DNA of 33,578 nucleotides from an uncultured Eubacterium sp. (GTDB lineage: Bacteria; Bacillota; Clostridia; Lachnospirales; CAG-274), in contig UQYD01000018.1 in NCBI GenBank assembly GCA_900545305.1, forward strand, positions 1 through 33,578. The letters are read 5' to 3'. Both the position numbers and the translations under genes were made by a program. Of this stretch, positions 6,434 through 15,384 are shown piece after piece; the stretch's first letter is position 1; every line of letters starts with the position of its first letter. Under the pieces are notes generated by a model. That model saw only the letters and a program-made list of their open reading frames with translations, was not told where the DNA came from and ran no database searches.

Positions 6434-7807
6434 ATGAACTATAATAAAAAACATAAAAATTTGGATATTTTAAATGGCTCTATTTGGAATAAAATTCCAC
6501 AGTATGCCTTGCCGGTAGCAGCTACTGGCATCTTAGAACAGTTATTTAACGCATCTGATGTTGCCATTGTTGGAAATTTTGCTAGTTCAGATAAAACAGT
6601 AGCTATTGCAGCTGTAGGGGCAAATAGCCCAATTATTGGAATGATACTAAATCTCTTCATAGGAATTGCCCTTGGAACAAATGTCGTTATTGCAAATGCT
6701 ATTGGTCAAAAAGATAAAAAAACAATAGAAAAAACAATATATACATCTATCCTTATGGCACTTATTGGAGGTCTTTTAGTTACTTTACTAGGAGAATTAA
6801 GCATAGGAAATATATTAACAATGCTTAATGTTCCCTCTGATGTATACCCTTACGCACTTTTATACATAAGGATTTATCTATTGGGTATGCCTGTTATATT
6901 TTTGTACAATTTCGAAGCTGCTATTTTCAGAAGTAGTGGAGATACAAAAATCCCATTACAAGCATTAGCAATATCTGGTGTATTAAATGTAATCTTAAAC
7001 TTAATTTTTGTTATTATTTTTAAAATGACAGTAAATGGTGTTGCTATTGCAACAGTTATTGCAAATATCATAAGTTCAGCAATTTTGTTTATAAAACTTG
7101 TTCATAAAAATAAACTTATTAAATTTGAATTTAGAAAATTGCAAATTGACAAAAGCTGCCTTATAAAAATAGTAAAAATTGGACTTCCTGCCGGAGTTCA
7201 AAGTGCCGTATTTAACCTAGCAAATATTGTAATACAATCTGCAATTAATAGTCTAGGAACCATTGTTATAGCTGCCTCAAGTGCCGCCCTTAACATAGAA
7301 ATTCTAGTTTACTATATGTTGAATTCATTTAGCCAAGCCTGTACTACCTTTGTAGGACAAAATTATGGTGCTAGACAAATAAATAGGTGCAAAAAGACTT
7401 TAATTTTATGTATAATTGAAGATTTTATAGCATCTATCATATCTATTGCCATTATTTTAGTAAGTGGAAAATTTCTACTTTCTATTTTTAACAACAATCC
7501 ACAGGTTATTGATATTGGATACAGCCGATTAATTATAATTTTTTCTGCATATATTTTCAGTATGCTATATGAAGTAATGTCCGGCTATCTAAGAGGTTTT
7601 GGAATAGCTCTTATTCCAGCAATACTTACAATTATCGGTGTATGTGGTGTTAGAATTGTATGGATATATACAGTATTTCCAATGAACAAAAATTTTCATA
7701 CGATTATAATGGCATATCCTATTAGCTTGTCAACAACAGCTTTACTGATTTTTATTGCCCTATTAATTTACAAACCTTCTCACAGGCTTTCAATAAAAAA
7801 TAATTAA
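6434..7807 (+). CDS. MATE-family multidrug/cation efflux transporter
   Basis: A 457-residue integral membrane protein with about twelve hydrophobic helices in two related halves, starting 'GSIWNKIPQYALPVAATGILEQLFNASDVAIVGN', the characteristic N-terminal signature of MATE (NorM/DinF-like) exporters. These export drugs or metabolites in exchange for Na+ or H+. The second half begins near 'IVKIGLPAGVQSAVFNLANIVIQ'. No internal stop or frameshift. AGAGGAT lies before the ATG. An aldo-keto reductase follows after 15 nt, so both are probably one LysR-controlled unit. The substrate cannot be told from the sequence. Confidence 0.92.
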   Translation: MNYNKKHKNLDILNGSIWNKIPQYALPVAATGILEQLFNASDVAIVGNFASSDKTVAIAAVGANSPIIGMILNLFIGIALGTNVVIANAIGQKDKKTIEKTIYTSILMALIGGLLVTLLGELSIGNILTMLNVPSDVYPYALLYIRIYLLGMPVIFLYNFEAAIFRSSGDTKIPLQALAISGVLNVILNLIFVIIFKMTVNGVAIATVIANIISSAILFIKLVHKNKLIKFEFRKLQIDKSCLIKIVKIGLPAGVQSAVFNLANIVIQSAINSLGTIVIAASSAALNIEILVYYMLNSFSQACTTFVGQNYGARQINRCKKTLILCIIEDFIASIISIAIILVSGKFLLSIFNNNPQVIDIGYSRLIIIFSAYIFSMLYEVMSGYLRGFGIALIPAILTIIGVCGVRIVWIYTVFPMNKNFHTIIMAYPISLSTTALLIFIALLIYKPSHRLSIKNN

Positions 7808-7822
7808 AGGAGAATTTTAATA

Positions 7823-8695
7823 ATGAAACAAGAAGATAATAATTTTATAACTTTAAATAACGGTGTTCAAATTCCAAAAATAGGCTTTGGAGTATTTCGT
7901 ATAACAGATGAAAAAGAATGTGAAAATTCTGTTATACAGGCTTTGCAAGCAGGATATAGATTAATAGATACTGCTGCTGCATATGAAAACGAAATAGCAG
8001 TTGGCAATGCAATCAAAAAAAGTGGAATTCCTAGAAAAGATATATTTGTCACTACAAAACTTTGGATTACAGACACTTCCTATGAAAAAGCTAAATCAGG
8101 ATTAGAGCATTCTCTTGCCAGACTTGGTCTTGATTATATTGACTTATATTTGATACATCAACCATATAATGACTACTATGGAGCATGGAAAGCATTAGAA
8201 GAACTATATCATGACGGAAAGATAAAAGCTATAGGCGTAGATAATTTTACACAAGATAAATTAGCCGATTTTATCTTTTTTAACAGCATAAAGCCAGCGA
8301 TAAATATGATTGAATGTAATCCTTTTTTCCAACGAGAAAATGAAAGAAAGTATATGGAAGAACAAGAAATTCAAATGCAAGCTTGGTCCCCATTATCTGC
8401 TGGGCAGGGAAATCTTTTTAATAACCAGTTATTGTGCCAAATAGCACAAAACCACAATAAATCCGTTGCACAAATTGTACTTCGTTGGTTGGTACAGCGT
8501 AACATTATACCCGTTGTAAAATCTACAAATCCAAGTAGAATAAAAGAAAATTTTGATATTTTTGATTTTCAACTTACACAATATGAAATGGAGCAAATCT
8601 CTACACTGGATACGGGGCATTCTTGTTTTGGTTCTCGTAAAACAGCTAAAGAAGTAACGGAATTTTTACAAAAAGCACTCTTATATAATGTCTAA
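7823..8695 (+). CDS. Aldo/keto reductase
   Basis: A 290-residue NADPH-dependent TIM-barrel reductase. The catalytic tetrad is visible as Asp49 and Tyr54 (DTAAAYENE), Lys79 (TTKLW) and His112 (LIHQP). The phosphate-binding 'VVKSTNPSRIKENFDIFDFQL' near the C-terminus is also present. It is similar to the 2,5-diketo-gluconate reductase / morphine dehydrogenase group, which reduces a wide range of aldehydes and ketones. AAAGGAG precedes the ATG, 15 nt after the MATE gene. Paired with an exporter and a LysR regulator, it fits detoxification of a reactive carbonyl, but no substrate is shown. Confidence 0.92.
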   Translation: MKQEDNNFITLNNGVQIPKIGFGVFRITDEKECENSVIQALQAGYRLIDTAAAYENEIAVGNAIKKSGIPRKDIFVTTKLWITDTSYEKAKSGLEHSLARLGLDYIDLYLIHQPYNDYYGAWKALEELYHDGKIKAIGVDNFTQDKLADFIFFNSIKPAINMIECNPFFQRENERKYMEEQEIQMQAWSPLSAGQGNLFNNQLLCQIAQNHNKSVAQIVLRWLVQRNIIPVVKSTNPSRIKENFDIFDFQLTQYEMEQISTLDTGHSCFGSRKTAKEVTEFLQKALLYNV

Positions 8696-8700
8696 AAAGC

Positions 8701-8742
8701 AAAAAGCTATGAAAATGATTAATTCATCTTCATAGCTTTTTT
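8701..8742 (+). terminator. Rho-independent terminator; repeat copy 2
   Basis: AAAAAGCTATGAA (8701-8713) pairs with TTCATAGCTTTTT (8729-8741), followed by T's, 5 nt after the reductase stop. Stem and loop are nearly the same as the hairpin at 5361-5399 (31/35 core identity), so the LysR-MATE-reductase block carries matching hairpins at both ends. Confidence 0.85.
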
Positions 8743-8748
8743 AGTAAA

Positions 8749-10062
8749 TTATTTTGCTTTAATTAAGTCCATATTATTATATTTTTCTTTATCTAAAGCC
8801 TTATTCTGATTTGCAACGATTGTTGTACAAACAGCATCACCAGTAATATTAACAGCTGTTCTTGTCATATCAAGAATTCTATCAATACCCATAATAAGGG
8901 CAATACCTTCAACAGGAAGACCAACTGAATTAAATACCATTGTAAGAGTAATAAGACCTACACTAGGAATACCGGCTGTACCAATTGATGCAAGTGTAGC
9001 TGTACCAATAACAGTTATATAATCCATCATATGAAGTTGAATACCAAAAGCCTGTGCAACGAATACAACGGCAACACCCTGCATAATAGAAGTACCATCC
9101 ATATTAATAGTCGCACCTAAAGGTATTGTAAAAGAAGAAATTCTTCTTGAAACACCAATTTTCTTATCTAAAGTTTCAATAGAAAGAGGAATTGTAGCAT
9201 TTGAAGTTGAAGTTGAGAAAGCAAACGCCATAACTGGGAAGAACTTTCTTATAAACTTAATAGGATTTAAGCCTGTAAATACCTTTAATAAACTCATATA
9301 CACAACAAAGGCCTGTACACCTAAAGCAATAAATACTGACAACATATATTTAAGTAAAGGTATGAAAGCATTAAAACCGATAGTAGAAAAAGTCTTTGCA
9401 ATAAGACAGAATACACCAACAGGGGCTACGCTCATTACCATCATTGTCATTTCCATCATAATGTCGTTACCCTGACTAAATAGAGAACTTACAGTATCTG
9501 CTGAATCTCCAAGCTTAGCAAGTATAACGCCTAAAACTAAAGCAAAGAATATAACCTGAAGCATAGATGCCTCAGATAAACCATTGAATATATTTGTAGG
9601 AATGATATTCAAAATTGTTTCTGCTAAGCTAAGTTTGTCAGCACTATTTGATGCTACTGAACCGGCAGTAGAAGCACTTTGCTGAACTGCACTCATATCA
9701 AGACCTACACCAGGATTAATTAAATTGCCGATACATAAAGCAACTGTAATGGCAATAGCTGTAGTAGCAATATAGAAGCAAAGTGTTCTAACACCAACTG
9801 CACCTAATTTCTTTGTATCGCCTATAGACATACTACCACAAACAAGTGATGTAAGAACCAAAGGAACTACAAGCATTTGCATAAGTCTGATAAAGCCCTG
9901 ACCAACAACATATAAAACACCATTTATAATAACATTCTGCTTAAAATCACTATCTGGCACAAGATAGTTTAAAACTATACCAACAATTGCACCTAAAGCA
10001 AGTGCAATAAAAATCTGGGTAGTTAAACCCAATTTCTTTTTCTTTTTTTCTTTATTTTCCAC
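8749..10062 (-). CDS. Dicarboxylate/amino acid:cation symporter (DAACS family)
   Basis: A 437-residue transporter of the GltP/GltT fold that imports glutamate, aspartate or C4-dicarboxylates with Na+ or H+. Key elements are the HP1 serine-rich 'AFSTSTSNATIPLS', the TM7 motif NMDGT, and TM8 'GIDRILDMTRTAVNITGDA', which carries the substrate-binding Asp/Arg/Asn set. The start is taken as GTG at 10062 because GGAGG lies 11 nt before it and the protein then begins MENKEKKKKKLGL, a normal basic N-terminus. An upstream ATG at 10131 would run 23 residues through the preceding gene's tail without a binding site. It overlaps that RmlD-like gene by 11 nt, so expression is probably coupled. The exact substrate is uncertain. 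Confidence 0.92.
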   Translation of the reverse strand: MENKEKKKKKLGLTTQIFIALALGAIVGIVLNYLVPDSDFKQNVIINGVLYVVGQGFIRLMQMLVVPLVLTSLVCGSMSIGDTKKLGAVGVRTLCFYIATTAIAITVALCIGNLINPGVGLDMSAVQQSASTAGSVASNSADKLSLAETILNIIPTNIFNGLSEASMLQVIFFALVLGVILAKLGDSADTVSSLFSQGNDIMMEMTMMVMSVAPVGVFCLIAKTFSTIGFNAFIPLLKYMLSVFIALGVQAFVVYMSLLKVFTGLNPIKFIRKFFPVMAFAFSTSTSNATIPLSIETLDKKIGVSRRISSFTIPLGATINMDGTSIMQGVAVVFVAQAFGIQLHMMDYITVIGTATLASIGTAGIPSVGLITLTMVFNSVGLPVEGIALIMGIDRILDMTRTAVNITGDAVCTTIVANQNKALDKEKYNNMDLIKAK

Positions 10063-10906
10063 TTTCCTTAATTCCTCCCAAGTATTTTGCCAATGCACTT
10101 TCCCAATCAGCAAAATCATACACATCAACAATGCTCATAATGAAGTTATCTAAAACTCCATAAGCTGGTCTAAATGATGAAAATTCATTATCCTTTGAAG
10201 GAACTGGATGAATTTTAACATCTCTACCTAAAATTTCAGCTATTTTTTCTGCTAATTCAAATCTACTACATACACCCTTACAAGTAGCGTGATATGTTCC
10301 ATATTCTCCTGTAGTCATAATGTGAAGTATAAACTTTGCAAGTTCTTCAGCACTTGTAGGAGAACCAAACTGGTCTGATGCTACGGTTACTTCACCCTTA
10401 TTCTTTGTTTCTTCAATAAATTTATTTACAAAATTGTAACCTTCGCCATAAACCCATGTACTTCTGATTATGAAATGTCTCTGAGTAAATTCCTTAACAT
10501 AGCCCTCGCCGGCACACTTTGACTTACCATATACAGTTCTAGGGTTTGTAACATCAAATTCATTGTAAGGTTTGTCACTTAAACCATCAAAAACATCATC
10601 TGTAGAAATCTGAACCATTTTAGCCCCACATTTTCTTGCAGCTATACTTAAATTTCTTGCCCCTATTGCGTTTACACCAAAAGCAAGTTTAGGGTCATTT
10701 TCACAGAGATTAATATCTGTAATTGCTGAACAGTTAATTATAATATCCGGTCTGCTAACCTGAGCAAAATTCATTACAGCCTTCAAATCTGTTACGTCTA
10801 CTTCTTCTTTGTCTGTATTAAAAAGCTCTAAATCTGTAGGGCAAAAAATATCATTTATTGCCTTACCAATCTGACTGTTGGCCCCACTCAACCAAACTTT
10901 AATCAT
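10052..10906 (-). CDS. RmlD-like NAD(P)-dependent sugar-nucleotide reductase
   Basis: A 284-residue short-chain (extended SDR) protein. Rossmann motif GANSQIG (8-14), substrate-domain 'QISTDDVFDGLSDKPYNE' and the catalytic YGKSK (Tyr126, Lys130). Length and motifs match dTDP-4-dehydrorhamnose reductase, but no other rhamnose genes (rmlA, B, C) are in this window, so the substrate is doubtful; the family also includes MAT2B-like proteins. AAGGAGG lies before the ATG at 10906. Its last codons contain the binding site and GTG start of the downstream symporter. Such an overlap between a sugar-nucleotide-type reductase and an amino-acid symporter has no obvious pathway logic. Confidence 0.85.
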   Translation of the reverse strand: MIKVWLSGANSQIGKAINDIFCPTDLELFNTDKEEVDVTDLKAVMNFAQVSRPDIIINCSAITDINLCENDPKLAFGVNAIGARNLSIAARKCGAKMVQISTDDVFDGLSDKPYNEFDVTNPRTVYGKSKCAGEGYVKEFTQRHFIIRSTWVYGEGYNFVNKFIEETKNKGEVTVASDQFGSPTSAEELAKFILHIMTTGEYGTYHATCKGVCSRFELAEKIAEILGRDVKIHPVPSKDNEFSSFRPAYGVLDNFIMSIVDVYDFADWESALAKYLGGIKESGK

Positions 10907-11061
10907 TTTTTAAATCCTCCTTTTCATTATACACCAATAATATACTATACATTAATTTTAGACATTTTTCAACATAAATTATAGTGGTTTTTAAAATATT
11001 GTTTACATTTTATAAAAAAAATTTACTATTGTTTACTTCCATACATTTATCCCACAAAAAT

Positions 11062-11205
11062 ATGGCTCAAAATAAAAAAAGATACCAAAGATTATGTCAT
11101 ATTATGCTAATTTTTAGTTTATTAATTTTTATATCTCTACTTGATATTTTTTATATATGTAATTATAATTATACTTGGATTTTTAGGCAAGGAGATAATA
11201 CATAA
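11062..11205 (+). CDS. Possible 47-residue membrane peptide
   Basis: The frame encodes a basic N-terminus (MAQNKKRYQR) and one hydrophobic segment (about residues 14-36). Its TAA overlaps the ATG of the next gene as TAATG, a layout typical of translational coupling. No ribosome binding site is visible before the ATG, and the region may simply be the leader of the secreted protein. A GTG further up (10984) also lacks a site. Doubtful gene. Confidence 0.25.
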   Translation: MAQNKKRYQRLCHIMLIFSLLIFISLLDIFYICNYNYTWIFRQGDNT

Positions 11206-12503
11206 TGAAAAAATTCATCGCACTGATTTTAGTAACACTATTTACACTAAGCACTTTTTCTATAACAAATGCCAGTGACTATTTACCCTATGTTGAAAAG
11301 CCAACACAGCTTACATATCAGCCTGATAACGTAACTTTTAACATTATGGGTAGGACAAGCCGAGCTTTTAATGTTGTTTATTGTAATGGTAGACTTTGTG
11401 TTCCTCTCTATGACACAATTACTGCTATGGATGGTACATATTCCTTAGTAAACGATGATTGCAAAATTACTATTAACGGAAAAACTATAGATATTTCAAC
11501 AAAGACAAAAGACAGCAACAAAGTTGTTACTTGCTATTACAATAATATATGCTACATTTCACTTTATGAACTTTTGACACCCTTTGACTATATTGCAACT
11601 GTAGACACAAGTACAAACAAAGTTAATATACTGAAACATTCAACAAATATGCCAGCCAGCCAGCTTGCAAAAACTACAGCTACAAAATCAGCCTATATAA
11701 GATTAGAGGATATTGTAGCTGACGGTATGGATACTACAGCTAAACCTAACTATACTTTTGAAAATCTTGAAAAATTAAGATATACAGCTGAATACTTATA
11801 TACAAAAGGCGAACAATACTATATAGCATGGGTTCCTGTATACTCAAATCCAGCAACAAGCACATGGAATGATGTAAGTGTCACATTTAACCTTTATAAC
11901 GCCTATTTTGTCTATACTCTTGATTATATGGTAGACCATGGTGGTCACATCGGTTTACACGGCTACACACACCAATATGGCACAGATAAAAGCTGTGTAG
12001 GCTATGAATGGGGTTCAAAAACACCTTATACACGCCAACAGCAAATGCAAAGAATGATTTATGCTAAAGAAACTTGTCATCGCTTAGGCTATACAGAGGA
12101 ATTTTTCGAATTTCCTCACTATGGAGCAACAAAAGACCAGTTGAAGATTGCTGAAAATTACTTTGATGTTATTTATCAGTCATATCCAAAGCAGGAACTT
12201 ATAAATCAGTTGACATATACTACTGAATCAAGTAAAAAGGTATACTATGTTCCAACACCAGCCGATTATGTTCATCATTTAGGTGATTTAAACGGTATTT
12301 TAGGCAGACTTAATAATTCTATGGAAAATAACTATACAATGAGTCTTTTCTATCATCCTGTATTGGATATAAAGAAAATAACAACAAATACTACTGCTGA
12401 CGGCGTTAGATTATGGTATTACTCTGACCAAGGTATGTTGCCAAATATTATTGAATATATGAACAGCCACAACTATAAATTTGATAAAATAAAGGAAGAT
12501 TAA
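11205..12503 (+). CDS. Secreted DUF2334-type (polysaccharide deacetylase-like) protein
   Basis: A 432-residue exported protein. Residues 1-23 form a signal peptide (MKKFIALILVTLFTLSTFSI..). Residues ~35-145 resemble the copper-amine-oxidase-N-like stalk domain common on clostridial secreted proteins ('RLCVPLYDTITAMDG', 'ITINGKTIDI'). From about 160 there is a DUF2334-like deacetylase fold: IRLEDI (165-170), 'YIAWVPVYSNP' and HGYTH (252-256), which would supply the metal ligands. The role is probably sugar-polymer or cell-surface modification, not proven. AAGGAG lies 8 nt before the ATG. The Nudix gene follows after one base, so the two are co-expressed. Two copies of TATTGTTTAC (10997-11006, 11027-11036) lie in the upstream region. 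Confidence 0.72.
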   Translation: MKKFIALILVTLFTLSTFSITNASDYLPYVEKPTQLTYQPDNVTFNIMGRTSRAFNVVYCNGRLCVPLYDTITAMDGTYSLVNDDCKITINGKTIDISTKTKDSNKVVTCYYNNICYISLYELLTPFDYIATVDTSTNKVNILKHSTNMPASQLAKTTATKSAYIRLEDIVADGMDTTAKPNYTFENLEKLRYTAEYLYTKGEQYYIAWVPVYSNPATSTWNDVSVTFNLYNAYFVYTLDYMVDHGGHIGLHGYTHQYGTDKSCVGYEWGSKTPYTRQQQMQRMIYAKETCHRLGYTEEFFEFPHYGATKDQLKIAENYFDVIYQSYPKQELINQLTYTTESSKKVYYVPTPADYVHHLGDLNGILGRLNNSMENNYTMSLFYHPVLDIKKITTNTTADGVRLWYYSDQGMLPNIIEYMNSHNYKFDKIKED

Positions 12504-12504
12504 T

Positions 12505-12999
12505 ATGAGATTTACCTATTGTCCTGATTGTGGAACAAAGTTAATACAGAAAGAAATTGGCGACGAAGGCTTTATGCCCTATTGCGATAATTGTAAAAAG
12601 CCTCTTTTTGATATGTTTTCTTCCTGTATTATTGCTTTGGTAGCAAATGAAAAACAGGAAGTAGCACTTCTTAGACAAAACTATATATCAACTGATTACT
12701 ATAACTTGGTTTCAGGATATATGAAACCGGGAGAAACAGCCGAAGAAACGGCAGTAAGAGAAGTTGGAGAGGAATTGGGCTTAACAATAAATGAACCTAA
12801 AATAACAGGAACATACTGGTTTGATAAAAAAGATATGATTATGATTGGTTTCTTAGCTGAAACCCATAAAACAGATTTTAAACTTTCCGGAGAAGTAGAC
12901 TCTGCCCTTTGGATACCAGCAGAAAAAGCACTTACTATGGTTCACCCCAAAGGTAGCGTATCCCATACTCTTGTAGAAGAATATTTGAAAACTATATGA
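12505..12999 (+). CDS. Nudix hydrolase with N-terminal zinc ribbon
   Basis: A 164-residue protein. Cys6/Cys9 and Cys27/Cys30 form a zinc ribbon like that of NADH pyrophosphatase, and a complete Nudix box follows (71-93: G-x5-E-x7-REVGEELGL). Nudix enzymes cleave nucleoside diphosphates linked to another group. The layout resembles a short NudC-type enzyme without its N-terminal domain, so NADH or a dinucleotide is a reasonable but unproven substrate. The binding site (AAGGAAG) lies inside the end of the preceding secreted-protein gene. The unit ends at a strong terminator. Confidence 0.88.
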   Translation: MRFTYCPDCGTKLIQKEIGDEGFMPYCDNCKKPLFDMFSSCIIALVANEKQEVALLRQNYISTDYYNLVSGYMKPGETAEETAVREVGEELGLTINEPKITGTYWFDKKDMIMIGFLAETHKTDFKLSGEVDSALWIPAEKALTMVHPKGSVSHTLVEEYLKTI

Positions 13000-13003
13000 T
13001 GTT

Positions 13004-13033
13004 AAGGCATAACCTTTGGGTTGTGCCTTTTTT
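13004..13033 (+). terminator. Terminator after the Nudix gene
   Basis: AAGGCATAACC (13004-13014) pairs with GGTTGTGCCTT (13019-13029), one G-U pair, loop TTTG, then a T-run to 13033. Confidence 0.88.
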
Positions 13034-13059
13034 ATGGATAATTTTATATTATTTCCAGT

Positions 13060-14808
13060 CTATAATTTTATTTTCAATAGATTTTTAGAAATAAGGGCAA
13101 TTTTACTTAACACAGACATATAATAACAAGAAATGATATTCTTACCATAATCAGTTATTTGATTTAAATAATTTAATTTTTCTTCTGGAGTTAAATCTTG
13201 GTTTGAAAATACTTCTGTTATTGCTTTAGAAATATTTTTGTTTTCTTGTGCTTTTCTAATAGCATATAAAAAATGATTATTAATCCATTTTGAAACTTCT
13301 TCCCAAGTTTTTCCTGCTTCTTCTGGAAGATTAGAAGCCCAGTCTCCATTTAATAAAAATTCAGAGATACCGTTTGCTAAATCAGGAGATTCTTTCTGAA
13401 GAGTTGTAAATTGAAAGTCTTGTGAAAGCCAACTGCTAATATATGATGACATATCATTATTAGCGGCTGATATTTTATCTTTTGTAAGCTTAACCTCATC
13501 TTCATATTTAGCACCTAATTCACCAATTTTTGCTTTTAATTTTTCAAAATCTTCTTCACTTAAAGCACTAAAATCCCATGTAGCAACTCGTTTACTCTTA
13601 TTCCTTTTATATTTTTCCTGATACAACTTTCCATCATTGTGGTAGTCAATATCCAAAGCTTCTTTCAAAGCCTCTCCAATAATAGAATTAAAAGGGTCAC
13701 TCTTTTTGATTTGGAATTTTCCATAATCTAATTTAGATACACTAGCTTCAAAACCATCTACTTTTTTCTGAGAAGTATCTAATTCTTCGTTATAGTCTTT
13801 TAAATCAATTAAATATCCATCCCAAACATCTGGCATTTTCTCAAGGATTTCTTGCTGTGCTAACTTTTGCTGAACTTTTAAAAGATTTTCAAGAGAACCT
13901 ACAATTGTATCAACATTACCAGATAAATTCAGAATAGCGTTGCCATTATCATCATAGCCCTTTGTTAATTGTGGAAAAGCGTCTGCCAATTGATTGCTTA
14001 AATCAAGGAACTCTGCATAATCATCATTAGATAATTCTCCACGAGATTGATTTGCTTTTCCTAAATTCTCAACACTTTGTGCAAGTTCTGCATAACGCCC
14101 TTTTGCTTCATTAACAGTGCTAGAATTACTTTTAAAACTATCTCGTATATCATTAATTGAACTTTTTGCTTCTTCTGCCTTTTTTTTGATGTTTTCAATA
14201 TGATGAATAGAATCATCGATAGCTTTTATTGCTAATTCAATTCCCTTAGAAATAAGAGTTATAAGTATCATATTGCCAGCCATAGACAAGGCGTCCAATC
14301 CTAATTTGGCAGCTCTTGCTCCAATAGTCATTTTTTCTAAACTAGCATTTTGTTCAATTACAGATTTACGAGCATTTATGTTTGCTTGTTTAACATCATC
14401 GACAGAAGCTTCTAAAACATTATTTGCTTTGGCGTAATCTAAAAGATATTTTCGTCCACCCTTAAATTTATCATTATAGGTATCCCAAGAACCTTTAGTT
14501 TTATTGATTTCTTGTTGTATGTTTTGAAGGTTCAGCAATTCATATCTGGCGCCATCTGTCGTAAGTTTTGGAGTATACGAATCAATGTTATCTTTTGTTA
14601 CAATTTCTCCAGCTTTATTTTTTATATAATCTTTTGGAGAAACAAAAGCTGTTTTAATAGCGCTCTTAAACTTGTTTCCTACACCCTCGGCTTCAGAAAA
14701 AGAAGTTTTAATCTGCCTGCTCCATTTAGCAAAACTTCGTGTACTAAATCCTAATTTATTTGATATACCATTTAAATCACTATCTATTGTTCTGAATATC
14801 GTACTATG
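13060..14808 (-). pseudogene. Phage tail tape-measure protein remnant
   Basis: An open frame of about 580 codons on the minus strand from 14808 (just after a TAA) to 13060. It lacks any ATG/GTG start with a ribosome binding site near its beginning; the first plausible start is an internal TTG at 14538, also without a site. The content matches tape-measure proteins of Clostridia siphophages: 'IGARAAKLGLDALSMAGNMILITLISKGIELAIKAID' (a membrane-active helix) followed by long charged coiled-coil stretches and 'LSNQLADAFPQLTKGYDDNGNAIL'. Real tape-measure proteins are usually far longer, and no other phage gene adjoins. The 3' end ('VLSKIALISKNLLKIKL') looks like a read-out into foreign sequence. 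It is best read as both-end-truncated prophage debris. Confidence 0.75.
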
Positions 14809-14832
14809 TTATTACAAGTTGCTTAAAAAAAC

Positions 14833-14860
14833 TTGTTTATTTAATTTTTTATGGTATAAT
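14833..14860 (+). promoter_or_regulatory. Promoter of the zinc-ribbon gene
   Basis: TTGTTT (14833-14838), a 16-nt spacer and TATAAT (14855-14860). A palindrome with arms ACAAGTT/AACTTGT overlaps the -35 (about 14813-14836) and could be an operator. Confidence 0.55.
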
Positions 14861-14883
14861 GAGGTAAAAAGGAGATGGTTTTA

Positions 14884-15384
14884 ATGTTTTATGTATTTTG
14901 CGATAAATGTGGGTATGTTAGATTTGGGAATCTAAGTCTATTTGAAGATGGTAAGGAATATTGTGATGCATGTGGAAACAATATGCTCCATGTCCCTGAA
15001 AAATATATTAGAAGTGATGAAATACTCACAGACAAAGCTTCTGATGAACGAATAAATGAACCACATGGTCTTATTGAAGAACTTGTTAAAACTTCCCCAA
15101 ATTTTGACCAATATTATTTTGATCATCGAGACGAAATACTTGCAAAGAAAACAGCTCAAATGGAAAGAGCTTTAACAGTCGGTAAAGCAATCCTCGATGG
15201 AGCAGATCCTAAAATAGCTTTTAAAACCGCTGGTAAGAACTTACCTAAATGTCCAACCTGTGGTAGTCTAAGTGTAGAGAAAATAGGTGGACTGGAGCGT
15301 GCTGCTTCTGTTGGCTTTTGGGGATTATTTAGTAATAAAATCAATAAAACATATAAATGTAAAAACTGTGGACATACTTGGTAA
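14884..15384 (+). CDS. Hypothetical protein with two terminal zinc ribbons
   Basis: A 166-residue soluble protein. An N-terminal Cys pair set (Cys6/Cys9, Cys27/Cys30) and a C-terminal one (Cys123/Cys126, Cys159/Cys162) flank a charged helical middle. The tail 'SVGFWGLFSNKINKTYKCKNCGHTW' resembles a zinc-ribbon module found in many small uncharacterised and phage-linked Firmicute proteins. The second ATG (14884) is chosen because AAGGAG ends 9 nt before it, whereas the first ATG (14875) directly abuts that site. It has its own promoter and lies next to the tape-measure remnant, so it may be phage cargo. No function is assigned. Confidence 0.75.
   Translation: MFYVFCDKCGYVRFGNLSLFEDGKEYCDACGNNMLHVPEKYIRSDEILTDKASDERINEPHGLIEELVKTSPNFDQYYFDHRDEILAKKTAQMERALTVGKAILDGADPKIAFKTAGKNLPKCPTCGSLSVEKIGGLERAASVGFWGLFSNKINKTYKCKNCGHTW

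Noticed and set aside
10984..11061. GTG-started extension of the small hydrophobic frame
   Set aside because: No ribosome binding site and AT-rich leader composition; only the ATG at 11062 is kept, as a doubtful gene.
14512..14884. Plus-strand frames antisense to the tape-measure remnant
   Set aside because: No ribosome binding site; the minus-strand frame shows clear phage homology instead.
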